Origin: Onchocerca lupi
Taxonomy: Eukaryota; Nematoda; Chromadorea; Rhabditida; Onchocercidae
Assembly: GCA_028564675.1 (NCBI GenBank)
Contig: JAOVVO010000005.1
Location: 248,001 to 312,000, forward strand
Direction: 5' to 3'
Length of the DNA: 64,000 nt
How positions within the stretch are numbered: position 1 is the first letter of the stretch; the number at the start of each line of letters is the position of its first letter. The notes beneath the pieces are model-generated. The model saw nothing but the letters and a program-made list of their open reading frames with translations, was not told the DNA's origin and ran no database searches. This document shows, in pieces, positions 1 to 13,163 of this stretch. The position numbers and the translations under genes are program-made.

Positions 1-149
1 TTGTCCTTCGGAGATCGCTGTAGATTGAAAGACATATGTTTAATGATTGGAAGTAAAATATTAGAGTAAAAAAAGACAGAGCTATTAACATTTGTTGAAA
101 ATAATTATTCCTCAAATTATTCAGTTATGCTGAAATCTAACTCAATCGA

Positions 150-479
150 CTTGAGTGAGAGAACATAACAGAGGAGTTTCCAAAAAAGGCAGTTTGATCG
201 TTGAAGAAAAATCAGATTTGAAAGAGACTTATTCAGTACCACCATTCCGATATACTTACAAGTTTAAGACAAGAAAGATGTTTTCGAATCATATAATGTG
301 AAAATAGTTGGAGATTGAGCTTGCTGAGAGGACAAAAGCAAGAACACCGGATGACAAGGACGAAGTCACCAAGAGTGCAAGTTTAGAAGATAATCCGTAG
401 CTAAAACTTCATTATCTGATGGCTCAAGCCATGGAGTATAAACGCCATCATCATGGAAAGTGAAAGCATGAAGAGATCA
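150..479 (+). pseudogene. Coding-like stretch with in-frame stops
   Basis: One + strand frame from about 150 to 479 reads as protein-like sequence but is broken by TGA, TAG, TAG and TGA codons at about 298, 304, 397 and 466. It holds segments such as ELAERTKARTPDDKDEV and LHYLMAQAMEYKRHHHGK. It ends at a usable GT donor (479/480), but the phase does not match the next exon at 565. It may be a decayed upstream exon, an assembly-error region, or chance. Only the open and closed frames are seen directly; decay is inferred. Confidence 0.25.
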
Positions 480-564
480 GGTGCTAAGCTACAAATACGC
501 ACTAACAAAAAGTTAATAATATTATGCAGTAAAGTAATAAATAATTAATTGTTTTGGTTTTCAG

Positions 565-2041
565 GAATGGGAAATAATTTGTCAAAATTTTGGAGCTAAA
601 AACGATGAGTTGCTGCTGAATTCTTTTATGGCACTTCACCAGGTTTCTCTGGTTTTCTTTTTTTATCAGTTAAAAAAATTGCTGAGACATTGATATACTG
701 TCACATTCTGGCAGATGGAATTGTTAAAAAAAATTTAAATACATATGTTTCAGATAGAGATATATAATAATCCGACATTAGAAGATACCTGGCTGACGTT
801 GCTGTGTGTTGGGTACAACAAACAATTGGATCTGATCAATGTTGAATTTTGATCGATTTTTGTTTTATTTTCCCCAAATTCCCGTTAAGACAGAATTAAA
901 AATTGCTATCTAATGATATATGCTGTCACAAAGGGACTAGTTGGCATGAAGGCTTATGATCACATATTCACAAAGAAGTTTGCGAAGTTTTCATCACCGA
1001 ACTGCTCTTTTCGTTCGGCTGCTTAGTCTTACTTTTTATTAACATAAATCTTCACAACGTACTTGACCTTCCCAAGATAGTAATTAGGGTTCAGTGATAT
1101 TGCTCTTGAGTAACTTTAACTCTTCCTTTTTTGAATCAAATCTCAAAAATCTCTTTACCACAGGCTGACATAAAAGTAAGTATTACAGAATTGTCCGTGT
1201 TCATTCACAATCTTTTCCGAATCAGTTGTTCATATGAGACAGGTAGAATTACGTGAACCTACGGCGACTGAAACAGAGGCATTAGTCAATTATTTCTGGA
1301 AGAATGGCCAGGAAGTTGACAATGCCGTTGAAGTGCGCATTTGGAAATGTGACTATTTTGCAGTTTGTTTAGCTGGACCAATGGTCTGTACTTTTCAGAA
1401 TGTTTCAAGAATGAAATTTTATTTAAAAAAAAAAAAAAATGCAGAGATTTTTACTTTCAAGATCTTTCTTCAAAATATCGAATTGTTTGGAAATAAATCT
1501 ACTTATTTTCATTTTTGCACTTCTAATCTAATCTTTCCGCAGTCTTCATCATCTCCTCAAATGTCTTCGCTGTAACTTTCTCATCTTTTTTCTATGTTAC
1601 ATTTTCATTGTCACACTAAGATTTTCTGTTTATAAGTTTATTTACGATGATTAGTTGCAAATGGAAAGTATAATCTTTTTCAAACTTCTATCTTGTTGCT
1701 AAATTAGGGGTAAATGAATTGGATTTCTTTAATGAAATTTTTTCGGGAAAAAAAGCATTTAAGCATAAACGCTTTACAGAAACTACCTTATGCCATGAAT
1801 CTTTACTACGGAAATTCGAAAAATGTATTGGTTCAAGAATTAACAGAGATTCAACGAATACCGTTGAAATTTGTGAAACCAAAGGTTAATTATTTTGGCG
1901 TGTTTCATATAAAGCAAATAAATTATTAATTGTCCAAAAATATTTTCAACAAATTTAATGATATTTTTGCAGATACTACTTCAAGCAATCGCAACGGAAT
2001 CTGACTGGTCGCTGATTTTGACAATCGAAACAATGATCTGA
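565..2041 (+). CDS. 3' end of an unrecognised multi-exon gene (5' part not resolved)
   Basis: I do not recognise the product. Five clear exon candidates have good splice sites and every junction is phase 0: 565-642 (after TTTTCAG), 754-840 (after GTTTCAG), 1243-1383 (ends ATG|gtctg), 1780-1884 (after TTTACAG) and 1973-2041 (after TTTGCAG, ending in TGA). A 12-base exon at 1164-1175 between CCACAG and GTAAGT also fits phase 0. Joined, they give about 163 residues and a stop. The protein is mixed polar and hydrophobic, with no signal peptide, membrane segment or domain I can name. An alternative is one longer third exon starting at 1189, which is also open. Upstream of 565 no clean coding exon joins in frame; the stretch at 150-480 looks coding but has in-frame stops. 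The gene converges on the calcyphosine-like gene 619 bp away. The gene is probably real but its identity is unknown. Confidence 0.5.
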
Positions 2042-2659
2042 AAAAGTAATGGATGGCTTCTCTGATCAATATTGTCTCTTATCTGTAACTGAAATGTTAA
2101 ATCAAAACTTTTCGATTCTGTATTTTTCTTCCGTCTCCATGCACTTATTTTCAAGAAATCTCGGCCGAACTGACTGATGAGTCTCCTTTTTTGTGAAAAC
2201 ACATATTTTATGAACATCGTTGGATTTATATCCTTTATTTAAAAATGTTAGAAAATTTAGAAAAACAAAAATAAAATATAATCATAATCATACTTATCCA
2301 TCATTTCAGTACAATTTAATCTAATAATCAAAGATAGCTTAATTAAATGAGACTTTGTGGAAAGGAATACTTTGAGTTGGTTATCATGAATTATAAAAAA
2401 CAAAAATGTACAATTTCCTTCATTACGAAAAAAAAATTTTTTTCACCTTTTTTATGATATCATAGATATACAGCAAAAATAAAGAACTAAAACTGATTCT
2501 GAAACATAGCAGTTTAGTGAAGTTTGTATCCAATCCCTCATACTGATTATTGATCTGTTGTTACCAAACCCTCTGCGACTGATATATTGAACAGCATTTT
2601 TTTGTGGTATTGATTGCAAAAACTGCTGCAAGCAGCGATGAGCATCACTAAACAATTTG
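2042..2659. other. Convergent intergenic region with facing poly(A) signals
   Basis: This 618 bp lies between the stop codons of two converging genes. A + strand AATAAA is at 2270-2275, about 230 bp past the left gene's stop. A - strand AATAAA (TTTATT at 2234-2239) is about 420 bp past the calcyphosine-like stop. If both are used, the two 3' UTRs overlap slightly. No other gene is seen. Confidence 0.4.
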
Positions 2660-5600
2660 TCAAAGTTTCCAAGCATTTCGCATCATCAAATCAAAATAAG
2701 TATCGTTATCAATAGAAGCTGACACACCACTGTAATAATTTAAAAATTCTTCCTTTGTTACCTGAAAATAATATTGCTTGAACTTGTTAATGACAAATTG
2801 AAAACTATTCGGAATGAATGGTTTTCTTTGACCTTTCACAAAAAACTAACATCAATCTTTTTTGATCCTATCTTATGTAGATTTAACTAAACCTTATTTT
2901 AAAAAGTTCACTTTATCTAGTAACTTTCATCTAATTTTCGTCAGTTCTTAAATTTTTAAGTGGCAGCTGCTTTTCAAATTTATCGAGAAATTATTTCTGA
3001 ATTTTAATCCATACTAATATATTAAATGAACAAATGCCATGAAATAACTTGAGTTTAGAAAGTGTTTTTCCTTAGAATTTGATAAAATGTATTTTAAATT
3101 GCGACAAAAGCTATCGAGAAAAAAGAAAGTAATAAATAACAATATTAATTAGATAAAAAAATCATATTCAATGCACAATGAAATTGGTGAAATAGCATTT
3201 ATTAAATGTATTTAGCTCAAGCTTGGTTTATCATTAAGAACTTTGAGGATTTATCAGATGTATTAAATTAGAGTTTTTTTCTGAGCCTTGTAAAGCTTAC
3301 TATTTTCAATAATAACTTCATAACTTGGGAAGAAATGTGTCATTGATTATCAGAATGAGTTAGTTGCTGAAAAGTACTTTATATTAAATTTAAAAAATTC
3401 CACATTCATCTTACTCATGGGATCGAACAGTAAAACTAATTTGAATTATTAGCGAGGTGGCATGATTGATGCAGTCTATTTAGGCATATCAAAAAGTAAA
3501 TCATGGGAAAATTCTAGTATCTTTTGAAATTATTAAATAGCAGCTCAAAATCTTAATAATTAACAATTTTTGAAAAACATTCGATGTTTTGAATGTGAAT
3601 CAAGATTCAAATTATAAATTATTGTACGAAAGAGTTGGAAATTAATTTCCTTCTTTTCAACAAATAAAACTAAGAACTGAGATTATAAATGGTCAGCTCA
3701 GTTTAATATTGTTGCTATAAATTTCTTTGAAATAAGTATAAATAAAGATATAATTTTGTCATATAACATTATTTTCTATTCAATTTGGTGACACGATACA
3801 AGAGTATCAAGGGCATTAGAGGCACTTTCTGAGCAAATTAAAAGTTCAGAACTATTCTATGTAATGAAAATTCAGCAAAAGTTGAGTTATTCAATGAATG
3901 TCTAGAAGTACCGATGTCTGAATCATTAAGATCCGAAAAATAATTATTTCATATTCTTTTTATAGAAAAAAAAAAAAAAAAAAAAAAAAAAAACGTTAGA
4001 AAATACATTTTCGTTCTGATGATACACATATGCATGATACCTCGGATCCTTAATCAGTGAAAGGTAGAATGTGTCTTTACCTATGACAGGCAGGTAAGAT
4101 GAATTTTAAAAAACATTACAAAATCCGAATTTCATACCTTCCCATCAATATGTCCGTTCATTTCGAAATTGTTGAGAAATTGATTGAAGACATCCTCACG
4201 AGTCTTCTCACCGGATATATACTGTGGATGTCGTTCGGCATGATAAACTCCTTTCATGTCATCTATTGTAATTACGCCATCTCCGGTTTTGTCCAATTTT
4301 TTGAATGCTGCATCGATAAGTGTTAAACGAGCTTTCGACATTGGTGGCTGCAATTTCTCGTCAACTTCAATCTATGTTTCAACTTAATCTTCATTTCTTT
4401 TTTTAATCTAGATAATTAAGAACATACTGTGTCACCTTTCTTTCGTTTCCTAATTAAATTGCTTTTTAATTAAATTATTCTCGTATATTCCCTTTTGTTT
4501 CGAAAGAAAGAATATAGCATAGTAAGTATTGTTGCTCTTGAACTTTCAGAATTCATTACTGGCAAAGTTTCTTTTTAATCTGCCTTAAAATTGATTCGCA
4601 AGATAACGGTGGATAAAAAGATGAACAGCGCTCACAACAAAACAACCATTCATTTTTTATGTCAATTTAAAAATTTTAAGAGTCAAAGAAATGTATTTGG
4701 CAGAGATCACAGTAATATCCACAGTGACAAAAATTGCCATAATAATAAAAAATTGAAAAAATAGGAAAAAATTTGAGTAATCTCCTAGCATCATCTAATT
4801 GCTGAAGAATTTGCTAATCGTATGTGTCTAAAAGTAAATTTGTTGTGATTTCAAAGCAGCTATAAATTCATAGAAAATTCCGAAACTTTGACAAATAAAC
4901 TTAACATACCCTAAGTGTCGCGAGAAATTCATCGAAATTAATGGTACCGGAATTGTCTTTATCAAACTTGCCGAACGCCTCCTTAATTTCTTCATTAGTT
5001 GAATTAACACCAAATTCACGTAAACCCTTTTCAAATTCCTCGAAATCCAGCGTACGACTATTATTATCATCCATAATACGAAATGATCTGAAAATCTTTT
5101 CAAAAAATGATCAAAAATTTTAAAGTTTCCAAAAATATTTTATATTTCTTTCATCAATCAGTTAATCAATTAGTTTGTCAGTTAATTAATTATTGCTTGG
5201 TGTTTGGAAGTCGCATACAGATTATGAGAAAACATCACTGAAAATATTTCATGGAATTGATTGAATACAGAAAATTTGACGCATATTTTAGCTTTAAATT
5301 TACCTATGTTGATACTATTCACTTTAAACTGAAAAGTGATCATTCCAATCACATCAACGAGTTTTTTTTTTTTTTTACTGCTAACTTTTATTGCGAAAAA
5401 TATGACTAAGTTTCCGAAATTTTTCCTCATTTCTTTAGCTCACCAGCCAATTAGATTTCTTCTTTCATTAAGCAGGAAGAATACATGATTGATGAAAAAT
5501 GAGATAGGGAGAGTAGAAGAATTGCTGAGATCTCCAGAGAATTGAAGAAAAAAACAATTTTCACATATGTCAAAAATTTTATATTCTTTCTAAAATAAAC

Positions 5601-6047
5601 ACAAAGTTAATACCTAATATGTAAACAAACTGATATGAGCTTTTCTTTCCAATTAACAATTTTAAAATTAAAAATGGGTCGTTTCATAAGTTTTGAATAA
5701 TGATAACTGCAAACGAACTTCTTTTCTTTTATAAAAGTTATAAGCAAATGTGTTCTGAATATTTTGCAGGCAATAAAATTTAGATTTAAACTATAAAATG
5801 GAATTTTGATTCAAATGGAAGCTGAATTTTTTGATTTTAATGATAGGAACTTTGAACTTCACTTTTCCTCAAATATATTCAAAAATTTTACATGTCTCGA
5901 ATGATTTCATATCTAATGAACAAACCTCCCCAGGGATTTTATTCCAGCATTTCCACGTATTAAGCATTGCAATCGTAATCGTTCCACGGGATCCTTGGCT
6001 GTTTGTAAATCTTTTAAAGCTTTCATTTTAAGCTCTTCCTCACTCAT
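2660..6047 (-). CDS. CAPSL: Calcyphosine-like EF-hand calcium-binding protein (CAPSL family)
   Basis: This is a complete 4-exon gene: 5926-6047, 4910-5087, 4138-4347 and 2660-2761. Phases agree throughout and encode 203 aa, close to the usual ~205. The family marker PVERLRLQCLIRGNAGIKSL is at residues 21-40. Four EF-hand loops follow at about 47-58 (DDNNSRTLDFEE), 83-94 (DKDNSGTINFDE, canonical), 119-130 (DKTGDGVITIDD) and 164-175. The last loop starts with Asn and has His at position 3, so it probably binds calcium weakly. The C-terminus NAWKL matches the family end. ATG 6047 was chosen because it gives the expected short N-terminus; an AG at 6071-6072, 23 nt upstream, could be a trans-splice acceptor. 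Family members are soluble calcium sensors, often linked to cilia or signalling; a role here is inference. The last intron (2762-4137) is long and has an A28 tract. Confidence 0.95.
3966..3993. repeat. Poly(A) homopolymer, A28
   Basis: Twenty-eight consecutive A on the + strand, inside the last intron of the calcyphosine-like gene. It is not close to the splice sites. Confidence 0.95.
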
Positions 6048-9000
6048 TGTTCCGTTGCGAATGTTTACCACTGAATTACCTAGAATATTCACTTTATTCA
6101 TGTTAAATAATTCAAATAAAAAAGCAATTTGCCAAATTGATTCATTTAAAAAGCTTAAAATTTTCACTAAAATCTAATCGATTCTGCGCTGAGAAAAATG
6201 AATGAAAAAAAAATGAAATTTCCAAAGCAGAAATGCTAGGGACCATTGAAAGCAATATAAGAAATGCCGCGATAACTATGACAATTTCACTCTTCCATCG
6301 ACAGTCGTTTCGAGAATAAAATTCTCGATTATATCAAACACAAACATTTCGTGTCAAATATTCATACTGTCCATGCTTAATTAATTGCGCAAGTCTATCA
6401 ATTAACTTTCTCGCATAATAATATCACAAATTATTTAAAGTATCGTGAATTACCAAGAATCTATGTATATTTTCGTGCTAGCGACTGGATATCGCTGAAT
6501 AACCTGTTCATTGAGTGACACTTAACACCTCCAAGATAATTACAGTACAGCTAATGACACGATAATCAATAAAAACCATATCCTACTGTAAGTTAGTTCT
6601 GCCGTTTTAAGAAAAAGCTTATTTGCTGTATGTCTATGTTCATTGTAGTCTCATCAAATTACTCAATTTTTTAAAACAACTTAATATTATTATCATTAAA
6701 CAGATTGATATCATTAAATCAATTTGACGAATTAAATATTAGATGTCCATAGAGTTAGATGAAGATATGCTCATATTTCAAATTTTGAATATATTTGAAA
6801 CCAAAATTTAAAAAGCAGATGACATTAGAATTTATTTGTGAGAGCTGTATAAATTGCAATGATCAAAAGAATAAACGAGATCTTTCGTCTAATTAGATAC
6901 CAAATTCATGATCTCGAGCAAGAGATAAAAATAATCATTTGCTAGATTATTTCTAGCATCTTTCTCATAACTTCATTTTCATTCAATTGCAACAATAATA
7001 TTCCGATCTTTAACTGGAATGAAACAAAAATTGCTGCCAAACATTCCACCTGCCAATTCAGTAATTTTGAATTGAAAATCAAGTAATGAGGAATTATGAA
7101 ATTATGAAGCAATAACTAATATAATACCTGTAATTAACTGAAAGCAAGCAGAGTTATTCATACGGTTCATCATTCAATCGCTGAGAATATTACCAGTTCG
7201 CCAATTTACTCAAAATGAAATTGTTTAAAAAAGCTTAAATCGATTTCATCCTAGGCTGCATAGATTCTAGACTGTGATCGATGGCCACGCCTCTTATCAG
7301 TAAAAGCCAAGTCTGCATTATCTTAGCCAGACGCATCTCTTTCCAATTAACTCTTCGATCGACTTTTATAGACTTCTAATTCAATTTTTCGCTTTGCCTC
7401 TCCCCTTCTTTCTTCTCTTTTCCTCTCACCAGCAATCAATATTTCTCAGCTCACTATAAATTTTAAAATTTGGAATTTCCTCATTTGCAAATTTCTTCTA
7501 TTTATCATTTGCTATAATATCTGGCAAAATTAGTAAACATTATTTCCAAAAAGATTCTAAACCATTCATCAGAATGAGAAATTTCGATTATCCTTTTAGG
7601 AATCAAAAATTTTTTGTCCTCTTAAATGTTTGAAAATTTCTAAATCTAAAATTCTATAATTAATGCTCTTTTTAGATGAACTGATCAGAAAATGAGTAAG
7701 AATTATGCCTTGACTTATGCTTTAGATCTAATTAAAGTCTAATAAAATTAGCAGCTAATAATGATAAGAAATTTGAACTTATAAAATTTCATCTCAGCTT
7801 GATCTCTAATTTCAATTATAGTAAAGAATCATTTAATCAGAATTAAATAAATTTGAATATGAGTCCTATTTTTCTTATAAATAAAAAAATTAAATTAAAT
7901 TTTTTTTTCCAAGTACAAGATCATTTTCTTCTGTTCAAGTCTTCCTAAAGATTTTCTTTATTTTTTAAAATTCTTTTTATATTCTTCTCGCGATATAAAA
8001 TCTCAGGACGTTACCATTAGATGTCACACCATTTCCTCAAATTGAAGGGCAATTTTAATCTAATTAATGAATAAATTATTTTCATTCCCACTTTCTGACT
8101 TCAAATAAAATAATTTTGTTCCAAAGACACATTCATTATTGTCGGAAATATACGTCTCCTTTTTTTTAATGATTGAGATAAAATTTTCGAAATAATAACC
8201 AATATCTGAACTTTGGATAATCAGGATAAATTTAAATTTCTAAATTTGAATTCTAGTAAAAGACTTACATATTTTAATAGAAAAAGAAAGACGAACAAAT
8301 AATTTTTGTAAAATTTCCTGAATGAAAAAAAAGATCAATCTAAAGATACTAAAGATTAGCCGCTGAGTAACATTCGAATAAAGGTTCTTGAAAGATCCTT
8401 GAAGTTCTGGATAAAGGTAACTAAAATAGTAATGATGTTACTATGGATGGCAAATAGTCCTCCATCACTATAGAAACGAAATGAATTCCTTGTGTCCTCA
8501 GATCGATAACTGTCCTTCGATGCAGCTTCCTCCTCTCATCTCATCTCACATCCATTTCATTGCACAAATTAATATTCCAATGGTTAATGTGATAAGCACA
8601 TCATTGTAAAAGAAAAGGTACGATAATACCCAATATTTTTGCAAAAAAAAAGAAGAATTTATGACTCTATCCTATTGTTAAGCAGATAAAAGCTATATTT
8701 TTCCCGCAGTATATTTTCAAAAAATGATTAAAATTGATCAAGAATAGTAGAATAATTCGCTCATTCAATAGAAAAAGTTTTTTCTTTCTTATAAAAGGTG
8801 AAAAAAAATAATTTTAATGTAAGAAGAAGACAAGTCGCAGCACCAAATGATGCCAACTTGTGTACTTACATGGACATTTTTGAAGCAGTTAAAAAAATAT
8901 TGAAAAAGCAATTCCAGCACAATGCACTATCTCCTGAGATCATAGTAGTAAAATTTTTGGTTATTCATTTGCAGGTTGAACAATTTCTTTCCAACATCGA

Positions 9001-12000
9001 AATGATTGATCTTTTGATGAATTCAAATTCAATCCAATGAAGTTTTCTTTCACTATCATAAAATTTTCATTTATAAAAAATGTGAAATTCCGCGAATTAT
9101 ACCAAAAATAAAGTTATTCTGCTGAGTCCATTTTAATTAGTCACATTTTTACGTGCTGCAGTTTCTGGATTTTTATATTTCATAAGAGTATTTAGATCTA
9201 AAAGTATAACTCTGATAGAACTGTTTACAACGAAATAAGCATTAACTTTTCAATTTTAGAGTTAAAATCCATTCATTTACTTATGCTTTATCCAGAATGG
9301 ATATTTATCATATAAAAAGGTTTAATGAAAGATCGCTGAATAAATATGAAAGAAATTTATAAATCGTCTATATTTTCAAACAGATTTTATTTGGATATGT
9401 AAGAATATAGCTTTGACACATTAACTGTAATTGGCAGTATGTGCAAACAGTATCTTTTTGAGGAAAAACCAAAGATTTAAGAGGAAAAAAAGAACCAAAT
9501 AGAAAACCAGAGATGAAAGCTTCAGAGAATATGGAAGCAAACAAGAATGAAATAAAACAGCAAAAATCGAAAGAACAGATACATCAGCAAATTTTACAGC
9601 CATGAAAGAGCCATTTAAAATAACAGAATGCCAATCCAAATTATTTGATTTAATAAAATCAAAATTAGATTAAAGTTAACTTCCAATCTTGTCAGTACAA
9701 TTAATAACCATCAACATCATAAATGTAACAATCATAAATATATCAATATTTATGATGTTGTGATAAACGATACGATCCGAAGATTTCTGAATCATGAACT
9801 TGCATATCGGTGATTTAGCGAAGTTGTATATACCACCAAGACAGAAAGGGTACATACCAAGAAAACTACCAAAATGGCATATTCTTGTTCCTATTATCCT
9901 GCCATCATAACTAATAATTATCATTTCGTCGAAATCAAAGTGGAGTTCCCCACTATCAATTTTCTAGATACTTTCATTGGATTCTTTTTCTAGAATAAGA
10001 TAAAAAAAGAAATTCGAAATCACAAAATGGACTTCAAACCTTGATGGAAAAGAAATCTATATGGCTTCAAGTACTTATTCAACTTATGAACAGCAATTGT
10101 TAATTTTTATATTTCGCACTTAGAAGAAAGCAAAAAAAAAAGGATGATCTTGACATCCATGTGTCGCGTTCAATTAACTGAAGATGTTTTTGTACAAGTA
10201 ATTATCTTGTCCTCTGCAGAAAAATCAATGTTAATAATAGCTTTTTTTTCTTAATAAAAAAATAGAAGCATATTGGTGAAAAATAAATTATTATATATTT
10301 TGCTGCAGAGCGACAATTACATCCTAGTGCAAAGCATGTTGAGAAGCATCATAATTTTCAAGACTTTCATTCATTTGCAGAAAATGTGCTAAACGGTCAT
10401 TAGTTTGCATTTGCGTTTCCTATGATATTATATTTTTCTGTTCAGTATTCTGCAAATATTGAATCAATTCTTTTTCACAACTTATTCGTGACTTTTTCCA
10501 TCCTGATCTTCATTTTCGAATTCCTTCCCCTCTTGCAGATTGCAATCTTCATGACAGCATGAAATCACTAGAATTTATGGTTAATTTTTAAATAATTAAA
10601 ATCAACGAGTATTTTTTGGAATATATGAACAATGAAACATACAATTCCACTCCTGACATAATTCAAACTAATGACTGGAACAATTTATAACAGTAATAAT
10701 ACCTCCAAAAAAAAAAAAAAAAAAAAGAAAAGACAACTTTCCGCAACTTGGATGATGGCTCACAAGATCTACGAATGTTTTCAATATTACAATCGCTGCC
10801 TGCAAGGAGAAACATCTCATACGACTAATTATCATCTTTTAGAATAAATTTCACAAAAATGCAATGTCATTCTCCTCAAATAATAGATCAAAAATCAATC
10901 AGCATCTATTTAGGAGATTTATATTTTCGAAAAATAAAGACCCAAAAAAGAGTCTAATAACAAAAAACATCGTGCGAATGATTTTTCTGCTAACAATGTT
11001 ATTTATAACTTGATGAAAAGCGATAGTCTAAATAAAAAGTATCAATCTGCATTAAACAATCATGAAACAGAATTCATTGTTATAAACGTGGAATTTGCAT
11101 AAGCTGAGCAAGTTGATAGATATCATTATTTCCAGAAATTTTAACATTTCTTAGAGATTCTCTAGCTGGATTTGTCCCTGAAATTTTAATAAAAGCATCC
11201 AATTACGGGAAAGGAATTAATGAAAAATTGATAAAATAAAATGGACAATGGAAGGGTTTTCACCAAACAAACTTAACTCTCTTTTCAAATCAAGCATTCC
11301 AAAAATAAGATTGGGAATATATGTTTAGAAAGCAAGTAACTATATCTTCGGTAGTAAAGCTTTCGAGAATTTAAATCTCAACAGTTTGCTTGATTTTTTC
11401 ATCCAATATTTAGGTTTGCATCTAAAAAAAAAGGAATAGTGAGCTTGTATAAAAAACGTGAACTATCCGAGAGGAATGATTCACTGTCCAACTGTACCAA
11501 TTCCATCTGTTGGAAGATGACTCATACGCTAATGAAATGTAATATGCTTATTTAGGCTTATTGCAAAATCATCGTAAAAAATGATAGCAGAAAGACGTTC
11601 CTGGTTTTGAGGAGGCTATACAGTATGAAAATATATATTCGGAATTAACTAAAGCACAGAAACTCATAACTTTTAAAAATTCAAACTCAAGAAAATTGCT
11701 TTAAGAATATTTCAATTATGGAATATATGGAAAATTTTTACACCAAATTCCCCTTATATTGTTTGTGCTACATAAAGTTTAGCGAATTATTTCCCGTATT
11801 ACATTAACTCTTCCCTTAAAAACATTGCACAGAAAACTTTCTAAAAATAATAAAACGAAAAGAACAGAGAAAAGGAAGCGAAAAACTAACAATTTATCGA
11901 AATCCCAACCTGCAATATCATCATAAATAGAAGCTTGCGGTAAATTAAAGATAAATATTGACAACGCAATAACAGAAAAAGAAAAGAAAAATGTCTGCGC

Positions 12001-13163
12001 TGAGCTGTTAGGCATAAAAGAATTCCGCACCCCAAGATTTCAACAATTATTCACCAGTAAGCCAGCGGAATTTAAAAATTCATGAAAATTAATACACTAA
12101 ATTCTGCAGCGAACATAATTGTGTGAAAATAACATGTGAAATTCGCACTGATAATATTCTAACTTCGCTTCATTCATAAAGAAAACTTGAATTTAAAAGA
12201 ACAAACATAGCATTTATCTTTGCCTATTTCAATGCACGAATTTCGAGAAAATAAACAAAGTTGATTAAAAAAGATAAAAGAACCCGCAGCATAGGTCCTT
12301 ATTAACCTACAATTCATTAAAAAAATTGACAAGTACAGGAAAACTCATGAATTAACAACTATGGTAGGACCAAAACAAATTCAAAGATATAAAAAACGAG
12401 AACTTCAAAATCTTGAATGGATGGACTGAATCAAGAAGACAATAAAAGATTCCAAAATCCAGAAAATGTCTGAAGAACAAACGAAATCTTAAAATACCCT
12501 TGAATCCCACATAAAAATTTTAAAATCCAAGATATATATAAATTAATAAAAGCAATAAAAAGAATAATAAGAATAAAACTAAGACTTATTAAGCGACCTA
12601 GAAGCATACACATTTAGATAATATGAAAAAACTAAAAAACTATAAAACAATAATTCAAATAATTGCAATTTTTTAAAACATTTTCGACTTATTCAAACTC
12701 GTCAGAGAAACTCAATCCCTTTTTAGATGTATAGACGTCCTTTTCAAAAACTTTTCAATTTAAATTTTATGAAGAAATTTCTTCACATGATTTTCGTTAA
12801 ATTGTCTATGTATATATATTTCTTGCTATTCTTTTTTATAAAGTAATGAAAAATGATATTCAGAAGGATATTGCAGTAACGTGGTTCAAAGATTTAAACA
12901 TTCAGAATAAGTGATAAGAGCAGTAAATCAAATCAGTTTGTCATACATAAAGCCGAATTAAATCACGAATTTGAACGTATACTTGTCGTAAGTCGGTTGA
13001 TCTGAAAAGATTTAAATTTGGAATTATAGATTTGAGGTCAGGTAGAATGTGAATTCTTCGGTTTGGAATTTCAAAGAAGATATTCACTGTAAATTAGATA
13101 ACTGGAAAGTCGTGAGACTTAATTTATCTTAAATTCCATTAAATTAAACAGAATTTTCATAAC
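6048..13163. other. Seven-kilobase gene-free region
   Basis: This is the 5' flank of the calcyphosine-like gene and the 3' flank of transportin-3. It is AT-rich with scattered short reading frames, none of which chains into a spliced gene or resembles a family I know. The one exon-like piece is at 9858-9963 (- strand), reported as a finding. A less AT-rich patch at about 7255-7380 might be promoter sequence, but I see no motif that proves it. A20 lies at 10707-10726. Confidence 0.6.

Noticed and set aside
8798..9040. 80-residue + strand frame in the gene desert
   Set aside because: AT-rich, no splice partners, no recognisable motif, and it starts in an A-rich run.
11779..12030. Membrane-like 83-residue - strand frame
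   Set aside because: Composition follows local AT bias; no flanking exons or family match.
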